From Pseudorhodobacter turbinis (lineage in GTDB: Bacteria; Pseudomonadota; Alphaproteobacteria; Rhodobacterales; Rhodobacteraceae), in assembly GCF_005234135.1 (NCBI RefSeq), contig NZ_CP039965.1, forward strand, positions 1,417,501-1,481,500: 64,000 nt of DNA, written 5' to 3'. Both the position numbers and the translations under genes were made by a program. Positions 35,884 through 45,240 of this stretch are shown one piece after another. How positions within the stretch are numbered: the stretch's first letter is position 1; each line of letters starts with the position of its first letter. Under the pieces are notes generated by a model. That model searched no databases. It had not been told where the DNA came from and saw only the letters and a list, made by a program, of their open reading frames with translations.

Positions 35884-36563
35884 ATGAAATCACCGGGCAC
35901 AATGCTACGCCTTAAGGGGTTTCGTCACCCCGGTAAAATCATCGGTTACGCGGCCTGGGCGTACCATCGGTTCGCGCTGAGGACTGCGGATGCCGAGGAT
36001 CTGCTTGCCGAACGTGGCCTGATTGTCAGCCGGGAAGCAGTCCGTCTCTGGGTCAATCGTTTCGGGGCTCATTGCATCCGCCGCGACCGGCCACGGCCGA
36101 ATGACAAGTGGCATCTCGATGATGGCGCTGCCCGGCAGCGCTTGCCTGCATGTGCGAGAGGGTCGTGTTCCGATCAATGGCGTGAAGCATTGGCTCTGGC
36201 GCGCAGTAGACGCCAACGGCGACGTGATCGATGTTTTCGTTCAGACGCGCCGAAATGCCAAAGCCGCCACGCGCTTCATGGCAAGGCTGATCGCACAATT
36301 CTGCCAACCAAGGGTTGTCATTACCGTCAAATTACGCAGCTACATCAAGCCGGTTGCTCATCAAGCACCGGACGCCGATCATCTGGCTCAGAAGGGCCTC
36401 AACAACAGAATTGAGGGCGGTCACAGGCCCCCGCGACGACGAGAAAAGGTTCAAGTCGCCCAGACAGGCACAAAGCTTCCGCCTCTCAGTAACTTTATAC
36501 CGTCATGCAAGGGCAGATGTTTTCTGCCTGTGGGCCGATTATGCCGTGGAGATTGTGGCTTGA
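35884..36563 (+). pseudogene. IS6-family transposase, frameshifted
   Basis: Three frames together give an IS6-type transposase: GFRHPGKIIGYAAWAYHRFA to WHLDD in the first, HWLWRAVDANGDVIDVFVQT to NNRIEGGHRPPRRREK in the second, and RFKSPRQAQSF to FCLWADYAVEIVA in the third. Besides two frameshifts, the second catalytic Asp is changed (VITVKLRSY instead of VITDKLRSY). It is inactive. Confidence 0.88.
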
Positions 36564-36652
36564 AGTCAGCCTACATGACCTTTCAAAAATACGCCTTAAC
36601 AACTTGGCGATGCCGGTGAAGTAATCTGTAATAATCTGCATTGTAGCGTCGG

Positions 36653-37060
36653 TTATCGAACGACGTGAACAGAGCATTGCGCATGACGTACAACCCGGCC
36701 AGCGGTACTGCCGAGCAGATAATCCTGCAGACCCGGCCGATGCGATGCGATGACGATGCAATCGACTGAGTTCGCCTTAGCCCAGTCGAGAATTGTCCGG
36801 CCGGAATGCCCCTCAAGAAGGATACCAGTTCCCGTTTCAAACCGCGACGCCAACGCATCAAGCCGATCCTTTATCGCGACCTTCAGCTTTTCACCGTAGC
36901 CCTCAGGCATGTAAGTAATAGCAAAGTTCGGAACTTCCTCTTGTACGTGAAGGATGGAAACGCGAGCACCCTTGTCGGCGAGTATACTTGCCGCCTGAAG
37001 GGACTGCTCCGGATCATGCTCGTCGTCAAAACCGACGGCAACAAGGATATGCTTGTACAT
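36653..37060 (-). CDS. Universal stress protein (UspA family)
   Basis: A 135-aa single-domain protein starting MYKHILVAVGFDDEHD. The ATP-binding loop is GLQDYLLGSTAGRVVRHAQCSVHVVR (in overlapping parts), the G-2x-G-9x-G(S/T) motif region of ATP-binding UspA proteins. GGAGGTCAAC precedes ATG 37060. It is cytoplasmic and probably stress-induced; no operon partner remains. Confidence 0.9.
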   Translation of the reverse strand: MYKHILVAVGFDDEHDPEQSLQAASILADKGARVSILHVQEEVPNFAITYMPEGYGEKLKVAIKDRLDALASRFETGTGILLEGHSGRTILDWAKANSVDCIVIASHRPGLQDYLLGSTAGRVVRHAQCSVHVVR

Positions 37061-37149
37061 GTTGACCTCCAAATATGATTACTCTGGATAGACCGGGTAG
37101 ATAAGACTTGCATTGATTCAGATCAGCCAGACGATGACCCGCAACACAA

Positions 37150-37510
37150 AGGACACGTTGTTGGCGTTGAGCCCATGGTGCCGGGCAGTCGCTCTTTAAT
37201 CGAACGGCTGGGGGCGCAAGATCAGTGTACAATCCGTGCAGCGGGCATTGGCGTTGCTTCGGCGGCTTCGGGTGACACAGGGGCTAATTCTCGATTGGAT
37301 GAGACTATTGAGATTGCACGAGCCGTCGACGGTGCTGGCGCAATCATTCTGGGGTCTGGGGTCTGGGGTCTGGGGTCTGGCGGGCTGACCGGCCGAGGGC
37401 CAGAACTAACGCAACGGCACGGTATACCAATAATCGATTGTATTGAGGCTGCGATTTTGCTTGCTGAGGCGGCATCGCGCTGCAACGTTCAAACACCTGA
37501 TCAAAGTTAG
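37150..37510 (+). pseudogene. Asp/Glu/hydantoin racemase-family fragment with a 7-bp tandem repeat
   Basis: From about 37150 the frame reads HVVGVEPMVPGSRSLIERLG, then DETIEIARAVDGAGAIILG and GRGPELTQRHGIPIIDCIEAAILLAEAA, the C-terminal half of an Asp/Glu racemase-family enzyme. The catalytic second Cys region (normally after ILG) is replaced by an expanded GGGGTCT repeat at 37351-37378. The N-terminal half is absent. Confidence 0.65.
37351..37380 (+). repeat. Four tandem copies of GGGGTCT
   Basis: The 7-bp unit GGGGTCT occurs four times in a row plus GG. Because seven is not a multiple of three, each gain or loss shifts the reading frame of the racemase-like ORF. Confidence 0.9.
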
Positions 37511-38323
37511 ATTTTTGTCTCATTGATCGTCAAAGTCAAAACAATACGGTTGCTGTTAAGGCTACCCGCGTGTGCTTGTGGTTGAGGTAGCATGTGGGTG
37601 TCTGGATAGGGCAGGATGTCTCTGAAAGTTTAGTTTCACATGGTCTTGGAAACCAGATTTACGTTACCTGTAACGAGGGGGTGATTTATCTGCGAACTCA
37701 GGCATCAACTTCATGCTCGGCGGCCGCAGCCCTACAGGCAACCAGGCAGCTTTCACCTTCGACAATGAAGATCCCGCACAGATCTGGGTCAGTATGGGGA
37801 AAATAACATCGGATTGCCGTGGCTGTGCTTCGAATTGCGAGCATGTCATGTCGAGCCTGCAAGCTCACAGTTCGGTTCATGTTCTCGTCGAGACTGGTGA
37901 TACTGTGCGTTCCCCCCCCCCCCCCGAGGGTGCTCCAGCAAGGCGACCGCAGATTGCATCCCTGTTTTCGCCCGCTGACAGGGCCTGCCCCCTTAAGTAT
38001 GGCAAGATATTGCGGAGACCTGTGGTCCGGGATTTGCATTAGTATTTACTGCGGCCGACACTGGGATGTTGCGAACAGCCACGACCAAGACTTTATTATG
38101 CAGGGGCGTCATTGCGGATGAGGTGGCGAAACGCGCGGGGGTGCGATTTTAAACGTCGGGTGTTCGATCCACTTTTCCCGACCGCACGATAGGGTACATC
38201 CACATGCCCTTAGCAATCCATTTACGAATCCGCGCCCAAGCCTTGACCCCATTAGATATGGCTGTTCGGGAATGCAATTTCCCTTTTTTGCTATTTCCGT
38301 CATAAAGGGGGTAGGAGGACACT
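37511..38323 (+). other. Gene-poor stretch with a C14 homopolymer
   Basis: About 810 bp with only unassigned short frames. A run of 14 C at 37912-37925 stands out. A frame near 37711 (NFMLGGRSPTGNQAAFTFDN) has coding-like composition but no identifiable family, and is broken on both sides. Confidence 0.5.
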
Positions 38324-38785
38324 ATGTTTAACGCCTGGAAGCAAGAAAAAGCCACTGCGGCACTCGTTGATGCGGCCAACGCGCTCTCCAACAAGCTGGC
38401 CGAAGCAAAATCGCATTTTTTGGAAAGTCACGCCGCGTTTACTACGTTTTGGGCAGCCACATATCTTGCCCAAGGGCAGAATTTGTACGGCATGATCGAC
38501 TGGACGCCTAGAGAGGTCTCGCGTTTTGTCTCTAAAACGCAGACAAAAATCGCCGCCCTGCGCAAAACACGCGAGTATGACAGTAGCGACGGGCTGTCTG
38601 TCTGGCTTCATACGGCACGCGCTGTATCAGAGCCCCGAATTGTATCTGATGTTTGCGACATCTGGCGGCAGATAGTGAACGCTGGCCCGAATGCAGAGTC
38701 TATGGCCGTCGACCTATTGCAAGACGCGGGCCTGCCTGTTGATCTTGACGTCCGCGCACCAAAGGGGTTTGGGACGAAAGAATAG
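38324..38785 (+). CDS. Conserved-looking hypothetical protein
   Basis: A 153-aa protein with a good ribosome site (GTAGGAGGACACT) before ATG 38324. It is helical, beginning MFNAWKQEKATAALVDAANA, with AAFTTFWAATYLAQGQNLYGM in the middle and no membrane segment or signal peptide. The family was not recognised. It stands alone upstream of the convergent recombinase gene. Confidence 0.6.
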   Translation: MFNAWKQEKATAALVDAANALSNKLAEAKSHFLESHAAFTTFWAATYLAQGQNLYGMIDWTPREVSRFVSKTQTKIAALRKTREYDSSDGLSVWLHTARAVSEPRIVSDVCDIWRQIVNAGPNAESMAVDLLQDAGLPVDLDVRAPKGFGTKE

Positions 38786-39017
38786 GCTTCTGGGCTGCGT
38801 GACTGGCCGCTGGTCTAGGATTTCTCCACAGTCATGTGTACTCTCGTAGGACCCGTGTCACAAAGCAGCCGCCCCCAAATGAGCTTAGGTATGTTAACAT
38901 TTTCAAGGTGCTGTCAGTAATTTATCAGTATAGCTGAATATTTTAACTTGGGCATTGCGAAAAAAAATGGCCTAGAGATTCTTCTCAGATCAACTTCTTC
39001 AAACGAAGCTGCGCAGA

Positions 39018-40688
39018 TCAGGTAGATTGCGGCGGTTGCGGCCTCCCCGCAACCAACACTAATTCGTCAATGTTATCAATGGCCTGAGATTTACTTCTCG
39101 GGCCTTGATTGCCTTTGGACCCCAGACTCAGGATCAGAAGCTGCGCCAAAGCGCCTTCGAGATGAATTGCGAGTTTGCCGTCGGGTTTGGTAGGCTGAAG
39201 CACGATGCGGTCGATCAGGCCGCGCAATGCTCCCTTTGCCTCCAGCATACCGTCGGGTTCCTGAAGTTGCCGGATCAGCGTAGCGACCTTGTCGCGGTAG
39301 GTCTCTGCCAGTTTCGGGTGTAGCCGGATGGGCGACGGGGCCGGATCGCGTTCCATCTGCGCCTCAAGCTCGATCCGGCGGGCATCCAGCGCGATCATCT
39401 TGTCCTTCACCTGCTCGGCGGGAACGCCTGCGATGATGGCATCGACCAGCTTTGCGTGGTCTGCCTTTGTCTTCGCCAGCTCCTTTTCCAACGCACTACG
39501 ATTTTGCGATGCTGTCGCTTGCAGGCGGTTGCGCTCCTTGGCGTATTCTTCGCAGAACACCTTCAGGGCATCTTCATCCATCAGGTTGTCTTGCAGGGCT
39601 TTGAGGACAAGCTCCTCCAGTTCGACCTGTGAGATCATAGCCATATTAGTGCAATATGCCTTGCCTTTGTTGCGGGCTATCGAGCAGCCAAAGCTATTTT
39701 TGTTTACCTTCGAGAACCCGCCGCCGCAGCACCCACAGGCCATCAAGCCAGAGAACAGGGTCCGGGGCCTGCGCCTGTCCCAGATTGGAACGTCTGAGTT
39801 CTTTACCTTCATGGCCCCTTGTCTGGCTCTTACCGCGTCCCAAAGTGCATCGTCGATGATCCGCAGGTCCGGAACGTCGGTGATTACCCAGTCGGCCTCT
39901 GGATTGAGCCGAGACACGCGCTTGCCAGTGTCGGGGTCTTTCACATAAGCCAGTCTGTTCCAGATCTGCCGTCCGATGTAGAGCTCGTTGTTCAGAATGC
40001 CGGTGCCGCGCTCACGGTTGCCGTGCAGGGTTGATGTGCCCCAGCCACGCCCCGTTGGGCCAGTGATGCCGCCCTCGTTCAATTTTTCCGCAATCTTGCG
40101 CGGGGAAAGGCCTGCCGCGTAATCAGTGAAGATGCGCCGCACCACGTCTGCCTCGATAGGATCAATCTTGCGGTCACCCCTGATCGGCTCACCGCTGGCA
40201 TCATAGTGAATGACATTTTGATAGCCGAAGGCCTTGCCGCCCGCTGATTTACCGGCGAGGGCACGCCCTTTGAGGCCACGATGGGTTTTGATGGCGAGGT
40301 CTTTGATGAATAGGGAGTTCATCGTGCCTTTCAGGCCGATGTGCATCTCGGAAATCATGGCTTCGCTTACTGTCTCGATCATGATGCCTCGAAACTGCAG
40401 TTTTTGGAAGATCGCGGCGATATCAGCTTGATTGCGCGACAAGCGATCAAGTGCTTCTGATGAGACAACATCAAAGACGTTGCCTTGTGCGTCTCGCAAT
40501 AATTTTTGAATGCCACTGCGCATCAGGCTCGCGCCAGAGATCGCTTTGTCGGAATAGACTTCAATCACGTTTAAACCCTGCCGCTTGGCATGCTCACGGC
40601 AAGAGCGGATCTGGTCGTCAATTGATGCATCGCGCTGCATGTCAGTGGAAAAACGGGCATAGATTACGGCACGAAGAGGTTGTGTCAT
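39018..40688 (-). CDS. Large serine recombinase (resolvase/integrase)
   Basis: A 556-aa protein from ATG 40688. The N-terminal resolvase domain has the catalytic Ser in VIYARFSTDMQRDASIDDQI and DRLSRNQADIA. The recombinase domain follows (KSAGGKAFGYQ, RKIAEKLNEGGITGPTGRGW), then a zinc ribbon (CGCCGGGFSKV to CSIARNKGKAYCTN) and a coiled coil (SALEKELAKTKADHAKLVDAI). Large serine recombinases integrate or excise phages and islands. No prophage structural genes remain next to it. Confidence 0.93.
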   Translation of the reverse strand: MTQPLRAVIYARFSTDMQRDASIDDQIRSCREHAKRQGLNVIEVYSDKAISGASLMRSGIQKLLRDAQGNVFDVVSSEALDRLSRNQADIAAIFQKLQFRGIMIETVSEAMISEMHIGLKGTMNSLFIKDLAIKTHRGLKGRALAGKSAGGKAFGYQNVIHYDASGEPIRGDRKIDPIEADVVRRIFTDYAAGLSPRKIAEKLNEGGITGPTGRGWGTSTLHGNRERGTGILNNELYIGRQIWNRLAYVKDPDTGKRVSRLNPEADWVITDVPDLRIIDDALWDAVRARQGAMKVKNSDVPIWDRRRPRTLFSGLMACGCCGGGFSKVNKNSFGCSIARNKGKAYCTNMAMISQVELEELVLKALQDNLMDEDALKVFCEEYAKERNRLQATASQNRSALEKELAKTKADHAKLVDAIIAGVPAEQVKDKMIALDARRIELEAQMERDPAPSPIRLHPKLAETYRDKVATLIRQLQEPDGMLEAKGALRGLIDRIVLQPTKPDGKLAIHLEGALAQLLILSLGSKGNQGPRSKSQAIDNIDELVLVAGRPQPPQST

Positions 40689-40714
40689 GGGAATATCCAC
40701 TTCTGAAATGTAGC

Positions 40715-40915
40715 TTAATTGGTAGAATGCTTCGAGTCAGGTGTATTATCTAGGCCTGTTTCGTGATCGGCTCTGGCGGCTTCGCGGGCCAGAGCCCGGA
40801 TCATGGCGAAGAAATGTTCCCGCTGCCCGCCTGTGGCATGGTCGGAAGACACGGCAAGAGGCGATGCATTTGGCACCTCCCTTTCGCATGCATGTCTCTT
40901 CCGTTCTCGTGCCAT
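40715..40915 (-). CDS. Small ORF upstream of the serine recombinase
   Basis: A 66-aa basic frame, MARERKRHACEREVPNASPL, then REHFFAMIRALAREAARADHE, ending 27 bp before the recombinase start in the same direction. The C-terminal helix looks real and may be an accessory protein; the family was not identified. The alternative is chance, as the overlapping region upstream belongs to the chimeric gene on the other strand. Confidence 0.4.
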   Translation of the reverse strand: MARERKRHACEREVPNASPLAVSSDHATGGQREHFFAMIRALAREAARADHETGLDNTPDSKHSTN

Positions 40916-40963
40916 CGGCCGAGGTCTCCTGGCCCCGCGGAAAACCCCGTGGCAGCATCGGGC

Positions 40964-41713
40964 ATGATCACATTCCACCCCCTGTCCAATGACCATCCCG
41001 ACCTTGTGCACTCACCGCTCCTGCGCGCGGCGCTGCTGACGCTGCAATATACCCAGAAACATGGGTCCATAGGCCTGACCAAGACGAAAGCGTTCAAGCG
41101 CGTCTTCGTCCAATGGGCGGTCGAGCATTTTGACTGGCCGGGCTCCAGCGCAGAGGAAATGTTCCGCTACAACAAGGTCATCAATGAACACGAATTCCCG
41201 CCGCTCGAGGTGCTGCACTACCTGTTGGTCACCCTGCGCCTGGGGCGGCACTTCAAGGGCGAATTCCGGCTGCCCGCGCTGATCATCGCGCCGAACGCCA
41301 ATCGCGGGCTCAAGTCGCTCACGGCCAAACGCGACCTGCCTCTGCATCCGCAGCTGGTGGATCTCGGGCTCATTGACCACGCCGCCCGCCAGATCGCCCG
41401 GCACGGGCCGCAAGCCGATCTCTTCCTCGACCTGCGGCCCCGCAAGGGCTCGGGGTTCGGAGGTCAGCTCGATTACCGCTTCCGCAAGCTGGTTCAGACC
41501 CGGCTCAACGGTAATCCGGAGGGCAAGGTGTTCCACAGCTTGCGGCACTACGTGGCGACGCAGCTTGGCCGTATCGCTGATCTGCCGGAGGCCGTGCGCA
41601 AGGATATCCGATCGTGGAGGCCGAGAGCGTCGATACCTGTGTCGAGTGGTCCTGCCGCAGCGGGATACTTCAAAAACCGGCCCAGTTTTCCAGTGGTCCA
41701 ACATCTGTATTGA
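40964..41713 (+). pseudogene. Chimera: rrn-associated hypothetical protein fused to a tyrosine recombinase C-terminal domain
   Basis: From ATG 40964 to about 41277 the protein (MITFHPLSNDHPDLVHSPLL, VEHFDWPGSSAEEMFRYNKV) is a divergent homologue of the gene at 1634. It then passes in frame into a tyrosine-recombinase catalytic domain: KSLTAKRDLPLHPQLVDLG, FHSLRHYVATQLGRIADLPE (HxxR box). After AVRKDI a frameshift at about 41610 takes the frame away from the expected ending, and the nucleophilic Tyr is lost. Neither half is complete. Confidence 0.7.
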
Positions 41714-42104
41714 AAGACTAATCCGATATTCGAAAGGCTTGATATTCGGAATAGGGCGTCTGATCTCGGGGCAACGGCTGATCCCATGGGGGGCGATTGC
41801 GGGCTTGGGGCCAATTTCCGGGTCAAGCCGACAGTCCAACACTGAATTGGGTAACCTCAGATTGAAGGCTCGTAATCCCGGCTTTCGGCGGCGGGTGTCC
41901 CGCCTAAACCATGCACGACCTCATCAGCTTTTGGGCTTTGCTCAATCACCCACGTCTCGTGTTGATCACCATAGATTTTACCGCCGTCTTCAAAGATGAA
42001 CGCGGCGGCAAAGGTGCCCTTCTCTGATCGCAGCAGGCGGCCGAGCCATCCGTGTCCGGGCCTTGGTCCATCAGATACGAGATCCGCTGGTGTATATCGC
42101 TCAC
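41714..42104 (+). other. Stretch without a recognisable gene
   Basis: About 390 bp of probably decayed sequence between the recombinase chimera and an amidohydrolase fragment. Confidence 0.45.
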
Positions 42105-42410
42105 CATAGGGTCGCTTTTGAGCTGGTTTGCGATCTCTGCAATTCTGGGCGTGGTTGGGTAAAGCTTAGCGGGGAATATTTGCGGGGCGTGCCTGGCGGA
42201 CAGGCTGATAAGGGCTTTCGCGATACGGCGCTGCAATTGGTAGAGATGTTTCCTGAGCGCATTGTTTGGGGGTCGGATTGGCCGCAGGCTACCGAGGCGG
42301 TACGACCGCCTGCTATTTCGATGCTGAACCCGCTTGAGGCTGTAGCCAAAACTCAAAGTCTAAAGCGGCAAATTCTTTGGGATAATGCTGTAAAGTTCTA
42401 CGGATTCTAG
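42105..42410 (+). pseudogene. Amidohydrolase (2-pyrone-4,6-dicarboxylate lactonase-like) C-terminal fragment
   Basis: The frame reads GWVKLSGEYLRGVPGG, LVEMFPERIVWGSDWPQATE (containing the catalytic Asp of the TIM-barrel amidohydrolase_2 family) and ILWDNAVKFYGF at the end. Only the last third of a roughly 280-aa enzyme remains; upstream metal-binding His motifs are absent. Confidence 0.7.
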
Positions 42411-42503
42411 TCTTGGCTTAAAAGAGGTGGTGCTGGCAGCTGTGCTTGTTCGGCGGGTCAAAGGCTTTCTGGGAAGGGCGTTTGGTACCTGCCGGGATTA
42501 TCA

Positions 42504-42558
42504 CTCCGCCTCACGCATTGTTCGGAATATGCATTTTTGAACAATGCGTGAGGCGGAG
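42504..42558. terminator. Perfect 20-bp inverted repeat downstream of the bkd operon
   Basis: Arms 42504-42523 (CTCCGCCTCACGCATTGTTC) and 42539-42558 (its exact reverse complement) flank a 15-nt AT-rich loop containing ATGCAT. It lies 12 bp after the lpdA stop on the minus strand, so transcription termination or RNA 3'-end protection is likely, though no T-run follows. Confidence 0.6.
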
Positions 42559-42569
42559 CGGGATGCGGA

Positions 42570-43958
42570 CTAGCCGTGGTTTGCCATGCTGGATATCGAC
42601 AGCGCGGCTTCTTGAAGCGCCTCACTGAGGGTGGGATGGGCGTGGATTGTTCCGGCCAGATCCTCGGCGCGCAAGCCCGATTCAATAGCCAGCGCAAACC
42701 CCGACACAAGTTCGGAGACACCAGAGCCCGTAGCCTGAATCCCTAAGATGACATGGTCGGACTCGCGCGCCACGATCCGCACAAAACCTTCGGTATCATC
42801 CAGCGTCATGGCGCGGCCGTTGGCACGAAACGGAAATTCGCTTACCTTTGTGGCGACACCTTCGGGTACCTCTGACGGCAACAGGCCTGCTGTGGCAATC
42901 TCGGGGTCGGTAAAGCAAACGGCGGGCACACAGGCCTTGTCCCAAGCATTGGCGGTGCCCGCGACAATGTCAGCGACGATTTCACCCTGGGCCATGGCAC
43001 GGTGGGCCAGCATTGGCCCCGGCGTCACATCCCCGATGGCATAGACGCCGCGCATAGAGGTAAGGCAATGGTCATCAATCTCGATGAAAGCGCCATCATG
43101 GCGCAAGCTCAGCTCTTCTAGGCCAAGCCCATCGGTGCAGGGTGTCCGCCCGACGGTAATCAGAACGGCATCGGTTTCCAGCGTTTCGGCCCCATCCGCA
43201 GTGGTAAGCCCCAGAATGCTCTTGTCATTGTCCCAGCTCGCCAGTTTTGTGGACAGCTTCAGATCGATGCCAAGCGTTTCAAGCCGACGTTTCACGCCGC
43301 GTGTCAGCTTGTCGTCGTATTGCATCAAAATACGCTCGCCCGCCTCGATCACGGTCACTTGGCTTCCAAGTTTCGCAAAGGCCGTTCCCAGTTCCAGCCC
43401 GATATACCCGCCGCCAATCACGGCCAGCCTTTTGGGTGGCGTATCCAAAGCAAGGGCCGCAGTTGAATCGAGTATGCGGCCACCAAAGGGGAACCCGCTC
43501 AATTCCGCAGGGCGGGCACCCGTGGCAATCACGATGTTCTCGGCCGTCACCAACATCGGGCCCGTCTCGCTTTGGATCTCGACGGTTTTGCCATCCCGAA
43601 ACCGCGCCCAGCCCTTCACGCTTTTGACATTGCTACGCTCAAGCAGGCCGCTCACGCCGGTGCAAAGCCGGTCTACGATGCCTTGCGACCAGTCTTGCGT
43701 TTTGCCGAAATCCAGCTTCGGTTCCGAGACAGTTATGCCCTGTAGGCCCTCTTTGGCTTGAAGGGCCGCGTTGTGATAAAGGTCGGCAGCATGGATCAGT
43801 GCCTTGGATGGAATGCAGCCAACGTTGAGACATGTGCCCCCGACGCGCTTGCCCTCTACAAGGATGGTATCAACCCCTAGGCGCGCGGCGCGCGATGCAC
43901 AGACATAACCACCAGGGCCGCCGCCGATGACCAATAGCGAGCATTTAAGTTCAATCAT
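42570..43958 (-). CDS. lpdA: Dihydrolipoyl dehydrogenase, E3 of branched-chain 2-oxoacid dehydrogenase
   Basis: A 462-aa flavoprotein disulfide reductase: FAD loop VIGGGPGGYVCASRAA, redox-active disulfide GGTCLNVGCIPSKAL, NAD loop AVIGGGYIGLELG, FAD contact VYAIGDVTPGPMLAHRA, and the active-site His-Glu in HAHPTLSEAL. It reoxidises the lipoyl groups of the E2 encoded just upstream. The start overlaps the E2 stop by 8 bp, so this is the last gene of the operon. Confidence 0.95.
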   Translation of the reverse strand: MIELKCSLLVIGGGPGGYVCASRAARLGVDTILVEGKRVGGTCLNVGCIPSKALIHAADLYHNAALQAKEGLQGITVSEPKLDFGKTQDWSQGIVDRLCTGVSGLLERSNVKSVKGWARFRDGKTVEIQSETGPMLVTAENIVIATGARPAELSGFPFGGRILDSTAALALDTPPKRLAVIGGGYIGLELGTAFAKLGSQVTVIEAGERILMQYDDKLTRGVKRRLETLGIDLKLSTKLASWDNDKSILGLTTADGAETLETDAVLITVGRTPCTDGLGLEELSLRHDGAFIEIDDHCLTSMRGVYAIGDVTPGPMLAHRAMAQGEIVADIVAGTANAWDKACVPAVCFTDPEIATAGLLPSEVPEGVATKVSEFPFRANGRAMTLDDTEGFVRIVARESDHVILGIQATGSGVSELVSGFALAIESGLRAEDLAGTIHAHPTLSEALQEAALSISSMANHG

Positions 43959-45237
43959 CGCCCAACTCCATGAATAGCATTGCAGGGGTTTCCAATAAGG
44001 ATTTCAGCTTGGCCACAAATTCCGCGGCAGCCCATCCATCCACAACACGGTGGTCGAAGCTGCACGACAGGTTCATCATCTGTCGCGGGATAAAGGTTCG
44101 CCCATCCCAGACGGGTCGCACGTCAATCTTGTTGACACCGACGATGGCCACCTCGGGTTGGTTGATGATCGGCGTTGTTGCCAAAGCCCCAAGTTTGCCA
44201 AGGGAGGTGACCGTCATGGTAGAGCCAGATAAGCTTTCCGGTCCGATCTTGCGGCTGCGGGCGGCGTCAGAAAGGCGTTTGATTTCGCGGGCTGTGGCCC
44301 AAAGGTTCAAGGCTTCGGCGTGGGGGACGACAGGCACCATAAGGCCACCATCTGTTTGCGTGGCAATACCGCAATGCAAAGCATCAAAGCGGGTAATAAC
44401 CCCCTCTTTGGCATCGTAATGGGCATTGATTTCCGGATGGTCGACCACTGTTTCGGCCAAGGCGCGCAGCAAGAACGGCAGGATTGTCAGGCGACCACGA
44501 TCGGCACCGAACCGGGCGTTCAGCTTGGCGCGCAATTCCTCTAGGGCTTCGACGTCGACTTCCTCAATGATTGAAAAATGAGGGACCTGCTGTTTCGCCT
44601 GTGCCATACGTTCGGCGATTTTGCGGCGCACACCTGTGACCCGTATGTCCTCGGTGCCCATGCGGCGTGTAGGGCCCTTAAGCGCACTAAGATCGGGGCC
44701 GTGGTTTATAAAGTCTGTCAGGTCTTCGTGCTCGATGCGCCCGGCTTTGCCGCTCCCTCTTAGTTGCCGCAGGTCAATGCCCAATTCGCGTGCCCTGCCC
44801 CTTACTGCGGGGGATGCGAGTGGGCGACCTGCGGCATTGCGCACTATCGGCAAAGCGTCAGAGCGGGCCGGTCTGCGCGCGGGGGGCGGAGCGGCAGGTT
44901 CTGCCTTGGCTTTCGGGGCGGGGGCAGCAGGTTCGGCCGGGGCGGAAACAGGCGGGGCTGGCGCAGGATCGGCCGGTGTCGAGGTGGCAACGGTTTCGTC
45001 GCTGTCGATCTTGATCAGATCGCTGCCGATTGCCAAGATGTCCCCGGCCTTGCAGCCAAGCCATACAACTTTACCACCAATGGCAGCAGGAATTTCCACT
45101 GTTGCCTTGTCGGTCGTGACCTCGCAAATAATGTCATCCTCGCGGATTAGATCGCCGACTTTCACCAGCCAATCACTGACTTCGGCCTCCGCAATCCCTT
45201 CGCCGATGTCAGGCAACTTATAGGTCTGTTCTGTCAA
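43951..45237 (-). CDS. bkdB: Branched-chain 2-oxoacid dehydrogenase E2 (lipoamide acyltransferase)
   Basis: A 428-aa protein with one lipoyl domain (residues 1-80, ICEVTTDKATVEIPA carrying the lipoylated Lys), an Ala/Pro-rich linker, a peripheral subunit-binding domain (ASPAVRGRARELGIDLRQLRGSGKAGRI, in overlapping parts) and the acyltransferase core ending FDHRVVDGWAAAEFV with the HxxxDG active site. It forms the core of the complex that oxidises 2-oxoacids of Val, Leu and Ile. Three bp separate it from the E1 beta gene. Confidence 0.95.
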   Translation of the reverse strand: MTEQTYKLPDIGEGIAEAEVSDWLVKVGDLIREDDIICEVTTDKATVEIPAAIGGKVVWLGCKAGDILAIGSDLIKIDSDETVATSTPADPAPAPPVSAPAEPAAPAPKAKAEPAAPPPARRPARSDALPIVRNAAGRPLASPAVRGRARELGIDLRQLRGSGKAGRIEHEDLTDFINHGPDLSALKGPTRRMGTEDIRVTGVRRKIAERMAQAKQQVPHFSIIEEVDVEALEELRAKLNARFGADRGRLTILPFLLRALAETVVDHPEINAHYDAKEGVITRFDALHCGIATQTDGGLMVPVVPHAEALNLWATAREIKRLSDAARSRKIGPESLSGSTMTVTSLGKLGALATTPIINQPEVAIVGVNKIDVRPVWDGRTFIPRQMMNLSCSFDHRVVDGWAAAEFVAKLKSLLETPAMLFMELGDD

Positions 45238-45240
45238 TTT

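Noticed and set aside
40705..40740. tRNA-like sequence (GTAGCTTAATTGGTAGAATGC) upstream of the serine recombinase
   Set aside because: It resembles a D arm but the D stem has a mismatch, and no anticodon, T arm or acceptor partner follows. The bases are the end of the small ORF at 40715-40915.
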